64,000 nucleotides of DNA from Kiloniella litopenaei. GTDB lineage: Bacteria; Pseudomonadota; Alphaproteobacteria; Kiloniellales; Kiloniellaceae. The stretch is taken from assembly GCF_000982415.1 (NCBI RefSeq), contig NZ_LANI01000001.1:124001-188000 (forward strand), written 5' to 3'. The stretch's first letter is position 1, and every line of letters starts with the position of its first letter. Positions 1 through 9,776 of this stretch are shown here, piece by piece. Both the position numbers and the translations under genes were made by a program. The notes under the pieces are model-generated. The model was not told the origin of the DNA, made no database searches, and worked only from the letters and a program-made list of their open reading frames with translations.

Positions 1-315
1 GCGCAACAGATATACAAAAAATGTAATTATTTATCGAGTGAAGAGATAAAAAAACTCAACACTGATATCTCAATAATTACTAAAGGTCTGGAGTTGGAAA
101 TACCACGTTCAACAATCTACCTTGTACTAAAAAGAGATGTCGAAACGTCACAATATTTAGAAGAAATAACTTCAATAGTTACCAATAGAGTTAAGACCCA
201 TCACTCTTACAAATGCTCAAGAAAAATGCTTGAAACTCTCAATATTGCGAAAGAAAATGCGAGAGTGTGGAGCCAAGTTATATTAAAAACATGGAATAAC
301 GATACAGTCGGTTAA
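1..315 (+). CDS. Partial hypothetical protein, C-terminal part
   Basis: An open frame enters from the left edge without a stop and ends at the TAA at 313-315, giving about 104 residues. The visible protein is rich in Lys, Ile, Asn and Thr and is predicted to be mostly helical. I do not recognise a domain. Its base composition is clearly more AT-rich than the terminase genes that follow, which suggests different ancestry, perhaps prophage cargo. It converges on the terminase large-subunit gene with a gap of only 7 bases. The true start lies outside the window. Confidence 0.45.
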   Translation, partial: AQQIYKKCNYLSSEEIKKLNTDISIITKGLELEIPRSTIYLVLKRDVETSQYLEEITSIVTNRVKTHHSYKCSRKMLETLNIAKENARVWSQVILKTWNNDTVG

Positions 316-322
316 CCCTCCC

Positions 323-1798
323 TCATCCCCCCGGCTCATAGTCCGAGATAGCGACCTCCATATCGCCGTAATAATCCTCTGACCACTTCACGATACCCTC
401 GGCAAAGGTAAGCGCCAATGCGTCTGCCACGTCCGGCGAATGCAATCCTCGCTTTTTCATATCTTCCTTGCGCTCTAGCTGTAGCCTGTTCTTGGCGTCA
501 AAGCCGTATTCAATAGCAGTAAGGTCCGTTTCAAGTTCCTGATCATCAGCGGGGATATCACCGCCCTTGAGCCAGTCGCGCATCTTGCCCCACATTTCGG
601 CGCGCTTGTTCATATAGGTCTTCTGGTCCTGCGCTCTGGCCCCGGCGTTTACATCGATGCAGTCGTGACCCAGTTGCTTCAGGCGATCGACAACACCGCC
701 CCCAACACCCACACCGTCAACCAGTACACCATCAGGATTCCATTTACGGATTATCTCGATCACATGACCGACCAGTGTCATGGTATCTATGCGATACTTG
801 GTAATCTCCAGCACCTTTCGGCCCTGCCGCACCAAAATCACCGATTGATCGTCCCCAAAACGGGCCACATCAACACCGATGACAATGGTATCCCCCGGGT
901 GTGCCGAAAGCTGTCGTTTTTGGGCCTCTTCAACAATGGTACCACTGATAAACTGCGTCGATCCGGCCCGAGGGAACACCCCCCGGACACGGACGCGAAC
1001 AAAATCGCTGTCTTCGCCGTAATCCTCCACCCATTGCTGCATCAGCTTCTGGTTGGTTCCCCTGACCGAACGGCTGTCAATCTGGCGGGTTTTCCAGCGA
1101 TGGCGCAAACGGTTGAAGCACTCAAAAAAACGCCCGGAATTTCGTGTCGGGTTGCCAAAGACAAAGCGCATGGGTTCGCCATCGGTCAGACCGCCGTCAG
1201 AAACCTCCCAGATCTTATCGGGCACGGCGCTGGCTTCATCAAAGAGATAAAAGGGCGTCGAATTTGCAGCATGCAATCCGGCAAAGCTCTCGGAATTTTC
1301 CTCGCGACAGGTCTGCGCATCACACCGCCAGCTTTCAGGGTGGCGTTTATGGACCAGCGCCATATTCCCCTTGCTGGCACTATAGCTAAACCAATGTCCG
1401 GTCAGACAGCGTTTGTGCCATTTCCCCAACTCGGCCCAGGTTTTCGTGCGCAGCTGATCACTGGTATTCGATGTCACGACCCCCTTGGCAAAGGGCCGCG
1501 TTGACATGATAAAGAGGATAAGCCACGCCGACATTGCCGACTTGCCAATACCGTGGCCGGATGCCGTTGCCATATCCATGGGGGCAACGGGGTGCAGCCC
1601 GTCAAACCCGCGCTCTGTGATCTGTGCGCCCAGATCTTCCAGATAGGCCAACTGCCAGTCGCGTGGACCTTTGAAATCGGCCAACTCACCCTGCCCCCAG
1701 TCAAAGGCCCACAGCACAAACCCCAGCGGATCCGCATAGAACTTTGCACAGTCCTCGGCCAGATCCAGATCAACCCCGTGGGTCATCAGATACCTCAA
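323..1798 (-). CDS. Phage terminase large subunit
   Basis: ATP-driven DNA-packaging motor and endonuclease of a tailed phage. The 491-residue protein has an N-terminal ATPase with a Walker A-like SGHGIGKSA (about residues 79-88) and a Walker B region YLFDEAS (about 184-190). The C-terminal RNase H-like nuclease shows acidic clusters in GVDVARFGDD (about 302-312), VDGVGVGGG (about 360) and SPDVADALAL (about 454). The length is normal for TerL. It lies downstream of the small subunit on the same strand, the usual order. No portal or capsid gene is in the window; these would be expected to the left, but the next ORF there is on the opposite strand, so the prophage may be rearranged or decayed. 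The gene itself shows no damage. Confidence 0.92.
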   Translation of the reverse strand: MRYLMTHGVDLDLAEDCAKFYADPLGFVLWAFDWGQGELADFKGPRDWQLAYLEDLGAQITERGFDGLHPVAPMDMATASGHGIGKSAMSAWLILFIMSTRPFAKGVVTSNTSDQLRTKTWAELGKWHKRCLTGHWFSYSASKGNMALVHKRHPESWRCDAQTCREENSESFAGLHAANSTPFYLFDEASAVPDKIWEVSDGGLTDGEPMRFVFGNPTRNSGRFFECFNRLRHRWKTRQIDSRSVRGTNQKLMQQWVEDYGEDSDFVRVRVRGVFPRAGSTQFISGTIVEEAQKRQLSAHPGDTIVIGVDVARFGDDQSVILVRQGRKVLEITKYRIDTMTLVGHVIEIIRKWNPDGVLVDGVGVGGGVVDRLKQLGHDCIDVNAGARAQDQKTYMNKRAEMWGKMRDWLKGGDIPADDQELETDLTAIEYGFDAKNRLQLERKEDMKKRGLHSPDVADALALTFAEGIVKWSEDYYGDMEVAISDYEPGG

Positions 1799-1853
1799 TT
1801 AATCAGATAGGAAAAATGGTGACAAGAAAATAGATGGGTTTAATTAAACTCAC

Positions 1854-2324
1854 TCATTTGTCCGGTTTGTCTTCCGGTTTATATTTCAGGCGCTTACGCC
1901 CCCGCATCAGGCGATCAACCAGCTCATTTTCAATCGACATTTCAACCTTTTCCTTAAAGGCCTGAACCGATACATGACGCCCGATAATCTCCAGCGCCTT
2001 TCCCGCGCCCGTGTGCTGGAATTTGTATTCCCCGTCGGCATCCGCAACCGGGCTGCGTTGCATACAGCGTTCAAAAAGCTCGACGGCCCCCTTTAGCACA
2101 TAATCCGCATCAATTTGCAATCGTTGGGATCGGTCGGCTTTTGCTTGCTCAATGGCTTCCTGGACCAAAGGATTGTTGAGCGTTCGACTGGCGCTCTGCT
2201 TAATCGAATTTGGGCTATATCCCGCCCGAAGTGCCGCCTGCGTGGCATTAAAATCAATCAGATACTCTTCGACAAACCTCTTTTGCCGTTCGGTCAATTG
2301 CTGCTTTAAATCCGGATCACTCAT
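1854..2324 (-). CDS. Phage terminase small subunit
   Basis: DNA-recognition subunit of the terminase, which binds the packaging site and recruits TerL. The N-terminal region (residues about 10-60) has the Terminase_2 signature: LTERQKRFVEEYL, then NATQAALRAGYS and a helix-turn-helix followed by TLNNPLVQEAIE. The C-terminal part is charged and helical, fitting an oligomerisation and TerL-binding region. The length of 156 residues is typical. The start is well supported by GGGAGG five bases before the ATG. It is followed on the same strand by TerL after 55 bases. Confidence 0.9.
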   Translation of the reverse strand: MSDPDLKQQLTERQKRFVEEYLIDFNATQAALRAGYSPNSIKQSASRTLNNPLVQEAIEQAKADRSQRLQIDADYVLKGAVELFERCMQRSPVADADGEYKFQHTGAGKALEIIGRHVSVQAFKEKVEMSIENELVDRLMRGRKRLKYKPEDKPDK

Positions 2325-2552
2325 TTTTCCTCCCGCCAGAGATAAAACAGAAACGGGGAAGTGATCTATTCATGCCTAAAGCAGAAACTACACCCACGTC
2401 CCCGCCCCTATTTTATAACTGACCAACAAACCAAACAATTCATCAGGAACTGTATGAGGGAAAATCCTATACTTCATTCTCAGCAAGCAATTTTTTCAAA
2501 AGAGAGACTTTATCCCGCCCCCCTCTTTACGGTAAAAGCATAACAAAATTGA

Positions 2553-5500
2553 GTGACGGTAAAGGGTTTCAGATTGTCCACCATTATTATTACGGAAAAA
2601 ACCTCGCAAAAGCGCGATGTTCAAGCGGCAATCGGCAGTAATTACGGACAAATCCTTCCAGCAGAAGGTCATTTGTTAAGCCTGCAGGAACCCCAACAGA
2701 TCCAGAGCAGTTGGGGGCGCTGGTCCTTTGACCTGCTCAAGCCCGATGATTTCTATCCGACCTGTCCTGCACCGGACGCCTCCCCATCGGCAAAAAACAA
2801 GCTGGAAGCCATCGCAAAGGCGCTTAAAACGGCCGAACGTGTCATCATCGCCACCGACTGTGACCGCGAGGGACAGCTTATTGGCGAAGAGATTTTGCGG
2901 CACTATAAATTCGCCGGGCAAGTACAGCGCGCCATGTTCACGGCCCAGGATGAAAAGACCCTGCGACAGGCGTTCGAAAATCTGGAACCCAATGATAAAT
3001 ATTATAATCTGGGCCAAGCCGCCGTTGTCAGGCAGCAGGCTGATCAGGTTTATAATCTATCCCTGACCCGTGCCGCTACTGTGGCCCTTAAACAGCCCGG
3101 GCAGTACGGCGCAATCGGCATTGGGCGGGTAAAAACCCCGACCATGGCAATCGTCTGTATGCGCGAGCTGGAAATTCTGGATTTTACGCCTCAGGATTAT
3201 TACCACCTTGTCGCCACCGCCAAAGCCGAAAGCGGCGAACTGGATCTTCGTCATGCCCCGAAAGAGCGAATTCTTGACCTGGAAAGAGCTGAAAAGCTGC
3301 GCGCTGCTGTCGAAGGATACGAAGGTCCGCTTAAAACAGAAAAGAAGATCAAGAAAACCAAACCACCGCGTCTTCTTGATTTGCCTGAATTACAAAAGAT
3401 ATGCGCGCGCCGCTGGGGGTGGAGTGCCGACAAAACACTCAATATTGCCCAAGAGCTATACGATGGCGAAGGTAAGAAAATCCAGACCTACCCCCGTGCT
3501 GAATCCCGCTACCTCGCAGAAAACCAGATCGAAGACATCGGTGAAATTATTCAGGGGCTCACCAAGCTCCAGCAATATCAGGGCATTGATCTATCCTCAC
3601 CGGAAGTACGCAAGGGAAAGTCCGGCCATTTTTCTGATGCCGGATTGAAGGGCGTATCTCACCACGCGATTGTTCCCAACAAAAACACGATGGACCGTGT
3701 AGAGGTAATTTATGCCCGCCTGACCCAGGATGAACAACGTATGTTCGATCTGGTTGCCAGTTCCTATCTTGCGATCCTCATGCCCGATTACGTCTATGAA
3801 TCAACCGTTGTTTCCATGGATGTTCCCATTACCCTTGCCGATGCAGAAACGGGCGACGAAAAAGAGAGCATCCTCGACTTCAAAGTGACGGGTAATATCC
3901 CCAAGGAACAGGGGTGGAAAGCCGTCTATACCGATGTCATGGAAAAGAAGGAAGATCACGCGGGTGAGCTTCCCCCAATTCAGGACGGTGACATTGCCGT
4001 GCTGTCCCCCGTGACAACAGATACAAAAAAAACCAAAGCCCCTCCGCGCTATAACGAGGGAACCTTGATCGATGCCATGCAAAATGCCTGGCGCTTTGTT
4101 GAAAACAAGGATCTGAAAGAACGCCTGAAAGAAGCCAAAGGCATCGGCACACCGGCGACACGCGCTGCTGTGATCACGGGCCTTAAGCTCCAAAACTTTC
4201 TTGCCCAGAGCGGAAAACACATCGTCCCCACCGATGCGGGACTGACCTTGTTCAAAACCTTGAAAACAGCTGCACCTGAGCTGGTTGATCCCGGCGTTAC
4301 CGCCATGTGGGAAATGAACCTTGATGACGTTCTAGAGGGCAAACAGACCGCCCGACAGGTCTGGGACGATATCGGCAATGACACCGCACGTCTTATCGGC
4401 ATCCTCAAAACCAATGCCGCAACAGCGCCGAAAATCAACACAGGCGTCGCCATGCCTAAAAATGCTGGCAAGGGCAAGCCCACCGATAAAATGAAAGAAA
4501 CGGCAAAGTCCGTTGCGCAAAACAAGGGCCTCAAACTTCCCAAAGGCTATACATCCGATTTTAATATCTGCCGCGAATTTCTCGATGAACATCTCGGGGG
4601 CAAAGGACCAAGCCCGGAAAAGGTACTTGCGAACCTTGAAAAGCAACTCTCTGACGGAATGATCAAGGGTCTTGGCGCCAAAGCCGCAAAGCAACTGGTT
4701 GAAAGCTTTGGCCCTGATGCCCTGAAAACAATCGTTACAGCCCCCGAAAAGCTTGCAAGTGAAACATCCCTGCCAAAGGGGAAGATCAAGCTTCTGGAAA
4801 AATGGTCCGAAGACAGAAAAGCGCTTTCAGAAATTGCAGCGTTCCTGCACAACCACAGTGTTGATCCTGCCCGATCTTACCGCCTTTTCGAAACCTTTGG
4901 AAACGACACCATCTCAAAGCTAAAGGACAATCCCTATTGTATTGTCCGAAATGCGAAATCTATTCCTTTTGATGTTCCCGATTGTATAGCGCATAAACTT
5001 GGTCGGGAAGCGCACTGTCTAGAACGGGCAGGTGCTGCGCTCTATTACGCCCTTTTACAAGCCAATGATGCTCGGGAAAAAAACACTCTTCTGGCTTTAC
5101 TGAATAAACGTCTGGAAATCCCCACTGATATTCTAGAACGAGCACTCACAAAAGAAATCGATGACAAACACATACATAGCTACAAAGAGAAAGACACGAC
5201 AGAAAGCCCTCAAGATTTCTTGATCCTGAAGCAGGACTGGCAGGCCAATACAAAAATCAAAAAACGCCTCATCGCATTATCAGAAGGCATTGTCCCCTGG
5301 GGGGAAATTGATGCGGAAAAAGCAATAGAGTGGGTCATCAGCCGCGATAAACTTGATTTGTCCGACCATCAAAAAGGGGCTGTTACCAGACTGCTGAAAA
5401 ACAAATTTACCGTACTCGAAGGCGTTCCCGGGACGGGCAAAGAAGACATCGTCAAAGCCTTTGCCGGGATTGTTACAGCTAAAAACATATCAACATCAAT

Positions 5501-6551
5501 CGCTGTTGCTTCCTCGACTGAAACAAAAAAAGCCAGCTCAGCACTGGATATCGAAATCGTTACGGTTACCAAGATTCTTGAATATAATTCCAAGTCAAAA
5601 ACATTTAAGCGTACCGCCAGAAAGCAATTGGATTGTCAGCTTTTGATAGTTGATCAGGCTGATTTACTGGACCGAACAACCTTTCTTGCTTTGCTGGATG
5701 CCCTGCCAGAAAGTGCTGGACTGGTCTTAATACGAAATATCACCTCAATCCCTTTTCCCGGTTCTGGTCGTTTGTCTGATAGTTTGCTTGATATTGGCAA
5801 TGACAACCATCTTTTGCTCAATCAACTCTTACCCAGGGGCCAAAACAATAAGCTGGCGGGAAATCTGCTTGGTTTAAACAGCAATCAGGGTTTTGATTAT
5901 ACCTCTGACACGCAAAGTCCCGGTACATTCTATTTTGTTGAATCAGAAAACGAACAGGATACCCAGCGTAAACTGGCCGAAGTCATAAAGAACCGTTTAC
6001 CCAAAAGCTTTAAATACAATGCCATAAAAGATGTTCAGGTTATCAGTATGGCAAAGGGCATGCTCGGTCCCGTAAACTTGACTCAGCAATTGCAAAGCTT
6101 GCTTAACGACACACATACAGGTTTAACCCTGCAAAAATTTGGTACCCGATACAAAACAGGTGACAAGGTCATCTTGATGCAAAATGATCCTGACCGGGAT
6201 TTAATCACAGGTGACATCGGCTTTATCAAAGACATAACAAGGGATGAAATACCTCAACCTGGTGACAGTACATCCTTTATGGATGATGGACGGATCAGCA
6301 TCGAATTCAGCGGCAAAAACCATGATTTTTCATTCGGTGAATTGGACTGTTTGAATCTTGGCTACGCCCTTCCTCCAAACAAAAACCGGGATAATCTCTC
6401 TCCCGCGGCGGTTATCTTGCTTCCATTAACAGACACAGACGACAGCACGACAAACCCGGGAAATCTGGATAATTCTATCTTTAGAAACAATCTATTAAAA
6501 AGCTTATCCTCTGCCAGTGAACGTGTTGTTCTGATCGGCAGAAAGCCCTAA
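2553..6551 (+). CDS. Type IA topoisomerase fused to a degenerate RecD2-like helicase
   Basis: Residues 1 to about 640 are a TopB-like type IA topoisomerase: Toprim glutamate in ITEKTSQKRD (about 14), DxDxE in DCDREGQ (about 101), IGRVKTPT (about 190), and the active-site Tyr313 in TYPRAESRYL. Residues about 685-850 carry the helix-hairpin-helix array and linker of RecD2. Residues about 945-1332 follow the RecD2 helicase order, but the motifs are changed: Walker A is GVPGTGKED (GKT lost), Walker B is LIVDQAD (DE lost), motif III has RNITSI for GDxxQL, the FRQ motif is LPRGQ, and the final HKSQGSE-type motif reads PPNKNRDN. Non-catalytic blocks such as FYFVES and TGDKVILMQND persist. So a working topoisomerase with a non-hydrolysing helicase scaffold is likely. 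The start could be GTG 2553 or, better aligned with an AAAGGG site, TTG 2574. Confidence 0.88.
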   Translation: MTVKGFRLSTIIITEKTSQKRDVQAAIGSNYGQILPAEGHLLSLQEPQQIQSSWGRWSFDLLKPDDFYPTCPAPDASPSAKNKLEAIAKALKTAERVIIATDCDREGQLIGEEILRHYKFAGQVQRAMFTAQDEKTLRQAFENLEPNDKYYNLGQAAVVRQQADQVYNLSLTRAATVALKQPGQYGAIGIGRVKTPTMAIVCMRELEILDFTPQDYYHLVATAKAESGELDLRHAPKERILDLERAEKLRAAVEGYEGPLKTEKKIKKTKPPRLLDLPELQKICARRWGWSADKTLNIAQELYDGEGKKIQTYPRAESRYLAENQIEDIGEIIQGLTKLQQYQGIDLSSPEVRKGKSGHFSDAGLKGVSHHAIVPNKNTMDRVEVIYARLTQDEQRMFDLVASSYLAILMPDYVYESTVVSMDVPITLADAETGDEKESILDFKVTGNIPKEQGWKAVYTDVMEKKEDHAGELPPIQDGDIAVLSPVTTDTKKTKAPPRYNEGTLIDAMQNAWRFVENKDLKERLKEAKGIGTPATRAAVITGLKLQNFLAQSGKHIVPTDAGLTLFKTLKTAAPELVDPGVTAMWEMNLDDVLEGKQTARQVWDDIGNDTARLIGILKTNAATAPKINTGVAMPKNAGKGKPTDKMKETAKSVAQNKGLKLPKGYTSDFNICREFLDEHLGGKGPSPEKVLANLEKQLSDGMIKGLGAKAAKQLVESFGPDALKTIVTAPEKLASETSLPKGKIKLLEKWSEDRKALSEIAAFLHNHSVDPARSYRLFETFGNDTISKLKDNPYCIVRNAKSIPFDVPDCIAHKLGREAHCLERAGAALYYALLQANDAREKNTLLALLNKRLEIPTDILERALTKEIDDKHIHSYKEKDTTESPQDFLILKQDWQANTKIKKRLIALSEGIVPWGEIDAEKAIEWVISRDKLDLSDHQKGAVTRLLKNKFTVLEGVPGTGKEDIVKAFAGIVTAKNISTSIAVASSTETKKASSALDIEIVTVTKILEYNSKSKTFKRTARKQLDCQLLIVDQADLLDRTTFLALLDALPESAGLVLIRNITSIPFPGSGRLSDSLLDIGNDNHLLLNQLLPRGQNNKLAGNLLGLNSNQGFDYTSDTQSPGTFYFVESENEQDTQRKLAEVIKNRLPKSFKYNAIKDVQVISMAKGMLGPVNLTQQLQSLLNDTHTGLTLQKFGTRYKTGDKVILMQNDPDRDLITGDIGFIKDITRDEIPQPGDSTSFMDDGRISIEFSGKNHDFSFGELDCLNLGYALPPNKNRDNLSPAAVILLPLTDTDDSTTNPGNLDNSIFRNNLLKSLSSASERVVLIGRKP

Positions 6552-6608
6552 ATGAGAAGCCAAACACTGGAACCTAGCTAAGACAAAGCCTTGCGACGCC
6601 GCCTATGA

Positions 6609-8510
6609 TTAGCCACGAACACGCTCGGATGGGAAAATCAAGGTAACACTGGTTCCTTGCCCTGGCTCAGAGACGATTTCGATTGTACCGTTATGCATTT
6701 CCATCATGCGCTTTGCCAGGGGTAATCCAAGGCCTGTCCCTTTGGTATTATCGTTATAGGCACTCCTAATCATGCCAAAGGGCGTTAAGGCAGTTTCAAC
6801 ACCTTCTTCATCCATTCCAACACCCGTATCGGTAATATCCAGTCGATATTCACCGTCCTGCATCAACTTATCACTAATACAAATAGTGCCGCCTTTTGGG
6901 GTAAATTTCACGGCATTGACCAACAGATTCAAGATAATTTGCCGTATCAATCTTTCATCAGCAAAAACAACCAGATGAGTGCTTGTAGCAACATTCTCCA
7001 GCCCGACATTCTGTTCTTTGGCTTGTAGCTGAACCATATGCAAAGCCTCATTTACAGCTGTTGAAAGAATGAACTCCTCTTCATTTATTTTGAATGTACC
7101 GGATTCAATTGCGGAAACATCCAGAATATCATTTATTATATCCAACAAATGTGCACCAGATCTTTGGATATCCTGACTATATTCCAGATATTTATCATTC
7201 CCCAGCGGACCAAATGCCTGCATTTTCATCATATCGGAAAACCCGATTATCGCATTTAAAGGTGTTCTCAGTTCATGGCTCATTGATGCCAGAAAATTAT
7301 CTTTCGACTGACTGGCAGCTTCTGCCCGGCGACGTAGCGCACCCAAGGCCTCAACCTGTTTTGACACGGCCTTAAAGATCAACCAGATTACAATAAGAAA
7401 AACCAAACCTCCCCATAAGCTGATAAGCGATACAGTAATCCAGGTTTTGGACAGGTTCTTATTTGACTTTAATACAAATGTTTCATTCCACTGTTCGGTA
7501 ATCTTGGTAAAAGCGTTCCAGTCCTGATCCAATTGTAAGACCTGTCGATTTAATTCAGCGCGGAGCTCTTTATTCTCTTGCTGTAATTTCAGGGATTTTT
7601 TGACAATGGCATAGAGACTTTCCACCCCTGTCCCTGTTAATACACCAGCTTGCGTGTTGTTCTTTTCCTGTCCCAATAGAATGGCTTTAAGAACCGTCAA
7701 CTCGCTTTCCAGATCTCTGTTGACTTTTTCGCCCAAATCAATTGAACGAACGGCTCTCTCCAAACGCTCCAGGTTGGGAACGACCCGGTTGTCTCTTAAA
7801 TCAGATATACGATCATAATTTTTTTCACCCGCCAGTACTTCGACCAACCGCTGCATATCAGCCAGTTCTGTCAGAAGGTTACCAACATTCCTACTTAAAA
7901 GCTTTTTGTGTTCCCCAACAATCCTGTCGACATCATGCTTTTGAAGACTGTTTTGATTGTCTCTTTCATATTTTTTAAGAGACAACACCATTTCCAACCG
8001 TAACTTTCCAATCACATCGTTGATGACCACCTGAATTTTGGTCAGCTGTTCCCGAACCTTGTTCAGGGTAATATCGTTATCAATGTCATCAAAAATCCGG
8101 TCATTTCTTCCCCGCCAATCTGCTGATTTGAAAAGAATTTCCAACAGATGATTAGCCTTTTCAATCAATGACACCTTCAACTGATGACGGCGTTCATCAT
8201 CGTTAACGGGTAGCTTGTGAAAAGTTTCTTCCAGCCCCCGAATGGCAATAATCCCCTTAACAGGCTCTATTCGTTCAGATGTTTCCAGCAAACGTTCAAT
8301 TTCAAAAATTCCGGTTCTAATTTTTTCATTAACATTTGAAACATTGTTATTGAAATCCTGTTCCTGTGCCAGCAAACGGTCTTTTTGTTCTTGCTGATTA
8401 ATCACCCCCCATCCCAAGAATAAATTAACCACAACAGGTATAACAATACCTAGACCAATCAAGGCCCAAAGCATTCGTTTTATTCTGATTACATGACTAT
8501 CTTCTATCAT
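6609..8510 (-). CDS. Membrane sensor histidine kinase
   Basis: Two-component sensor kinase of 633 residues. A transmembrane helix lies at about 13-34 and a second at about 365-386. Between them is a long, almost purely helical periplasmic region with heptad-like character. The kinase core follows: HisKA with His412 in [12 protein letters not shown], then the ATPase domain with NLLVNAVKFTP (N box), DTGVGMDEEG (G1) and GTGLGLPLAKR (G2). No HAMP or receiver domain is evident, so a separate response regulator is needed. It starts 9 bases after the stop of a Peripla_BP_6 binding protein in the same direction. The binding protein probably presents ligand to the periplasmic helical region; this is an inference from gene order. 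Confidence 0.9.
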   Translation of the reverse strand: MIEDSHVIRIKRMLWALIGLGIVIPVVVNLFLGWGVINQQEQKDRLLAQEQDFNNNVSNVNEKIRTGIFEIERLLETSERIEPVKGIIAIRGLEETFHKLPVNDDERRHQLKVSLIEKANHLLEILFKSADWRGRNDRIFDDIDNDITLNKVREQLTKIQVVINDVIGKLRLEMVLSLKKYERDNQNSLQKHDVDRIVGEHKKLLSRNVGNLLTELADMQRLVEVLAGEKNYDRISDLRDNRVVPNLERLERAVRSIDLGEKVNRDLESELTVLKAILLGQEKNNTQAGVLTGTGVESLYAIVKKSLKLQQENKELRAELNRQVLQLDQDWNAFTKITEQWNETFVLKSNKNLSKTWITVSLISLWGGLVFLIVIWLIFKAVSKQVEALGALRRRAEAASQSKDNFLASMSHELRTPLNAIIGFSDMMKMQAFGPLGNDKYLEYSQDIQRSGAHLLDIINDILDVSAIESGTFKINEEEFILSTAVNEALHMVQLQAKEQNVGLENVATSTHLVVFADERLIRQIILNLLVNAVKFTPKGGTICISDKLMQDGEYRLDITDTGVGMDEEGVETALTPFGMIRSAYNDNTKGTGLGLPLAKRMMEMHNGTIEIVSEPGQGTSVTLIFPSERVRG

Positions 8511-8519
8511 GATTATACT

Positions 8520-9776
8520 CTAGGGGACCAAAACCGACGGCATATTTTGCCAATCAAAGGGAACGAACTTGCCTTGTCTCAGGCTCGTCGGCCAGACCCT
8601 GTGGCTTGCCTGATGATCTTGCCGGTCATAATAGAGTTTTTGCCCCAAACCGATGTCAAATTCCCCAAGGTTTTCAAGTGCATCAATGATGTTCTCTCGA
8701 TTGGGTTCATCCGGGATATTATGCAGAGCTTTGATCATAATCTCCATTGCGATATATCCTTCCAGACTTCCAAACGAAACCTCTTTGTTCCCGCCATAGT
8801 TATCCATGTCATTATGATAGTCGCGAACAATTGGAAGGGATAAATCCTCTGGATAGGGAACAACCTGGGTCACAATTACACCCTTTACATTCGTCCCCAA
8901 TTCTTTAGCCAACGGTGCGCTCCCGACAAATGATACGTTGAGAAAAAGAGCATCCAGACCGGATTTTCGGGCAAGTTTTATAAACTTGGCAGACGGTGCA
9001 TAGGCCCCGACCATAATTATTGCCTTGGGAACGGGTTCAGCTAACAGAATATCTGCTAATGCACTTTCAACAACCAATGTATTGCGTTCATAACGACTGT
9101 GAACAATCTCGGTTTCAGACGTCAAACCATGTCGTTTTAATGCATTCATACCACCTGTAAACCCTGCATCACCATAGCTATCTCTTTGGGTAAAAAAAGC
9201 CACCTCTTCGGGTTTCAGTCCCCCTTGTTCGATCAGAGCATTTACCATGGCGGATGTTTCTTCTGCGTAACTGGCGCGATAGTTAATGACATAACGATCA
9301 GGCGGATTTTTCCTCAGAACGCCAGCCCCCGTAAACGGCGCAAATAGTAACGTCTTTTCTTCATTTACAATGGGAATAGTGGATATTGCCGTAGGGGTCC
9401 CGACATTTCCAATAATCGCAAGTGCCTCTTCCTGATTAATCAAGTTCCTGATATTGGGTATCGTTCTTTCTGGCTCATACCCGTCATCCCAGGCAATTAA
9501 TCTGATTTTACGCCCTTTGATCCCACCGTTAACATTCTCTCTTTCCAACCGAATTTGAATGCCAAGGCGCATATTTTTACCAAGCTCAGCTGCCGGACCA
9601 GTCAGGGCAGTTGACATCCCGAAGATCAGCTCGTTATTTGTCCCGGAATTATTTATTATTGAACCTGTTTGTGAAAAAACTGGCTCTGTTATCATCATAA
9701 TTGATAAACAAAAGCTCGCCAAAAATGGTTTTGACACCCATGTATGCTCAAAAGCAGCGAAAGCCCTAAGTGACAT
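8520..9776 (-). CDS. Periplasmic binding protein, branched-chain amino-acid type (Peripla_BP_6)
   Basis: A 418-residue LivJ/Peripla_BP_6-type protein. A signal peptide with hydrophobic core FLASFCLSIMMI ends near VFSQT (about residue 35). The type I binding fold begins with LIFGMSTALTGPAAELG, typical of this family, and continues with GGIKGRKIRLIAWDDGYEP and a hinge-linked second lobe. No permease or ATPase gene accompanies it; its only operon partner is the histidine kinase immediately downstream. That makes a sensory role more likely than transport. The ligand cannot be read from the sequence. The ATG at 9776 has only a weak ribosome-binding site. Confidence 0.88.
   Translation of the reverse strand: MSLRAFAAFEHTWVSKPFLASFCLSIMMITEPVFSQTGSIINNSGTNNELIFGMSTALTGPAAELGKNMRLGIQIRLERENVNGGIKGRKIRLIAWDDGYEPERTIPNIRNLINQEEALAIIGNVGTPTAISTIPIVNEEKTLLFAPFTGAGVLRKNPPDRYVINYRASYAEETSAMVNALIEQGGLKPEEVAFFTQRDSYGDAGFTGGMNALKRHGLTSETEIVHSRYERNTLVVESALADILLAEPVPKAIIMVGAYAPSAKFIKLARKSGLDALFLNVSFVGSAPLAKELGTNVKGVIVTQVVPYPEDLSLPIVRDYHNDMDNYGGNKEVSFGSLEGYIAMEIMIKALHNIPDEPNRENIIDALENLGEFDIGLGQKLYYDRQDHQASHRVWPTSLRQGKFVPFDWQNMPSVLVP

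Noticed and set aside
665-1504. Long open frame opposite the terminase large subunit
   Set aside because: It is a shadow of the TerL gene on the other strand; no domain or ribosome-binding site supports it.
2361-2543. Small open frame between TerS and the topoisomerase fusion
   Set aside because: No ribosome-binding site and unlikely residue composition.
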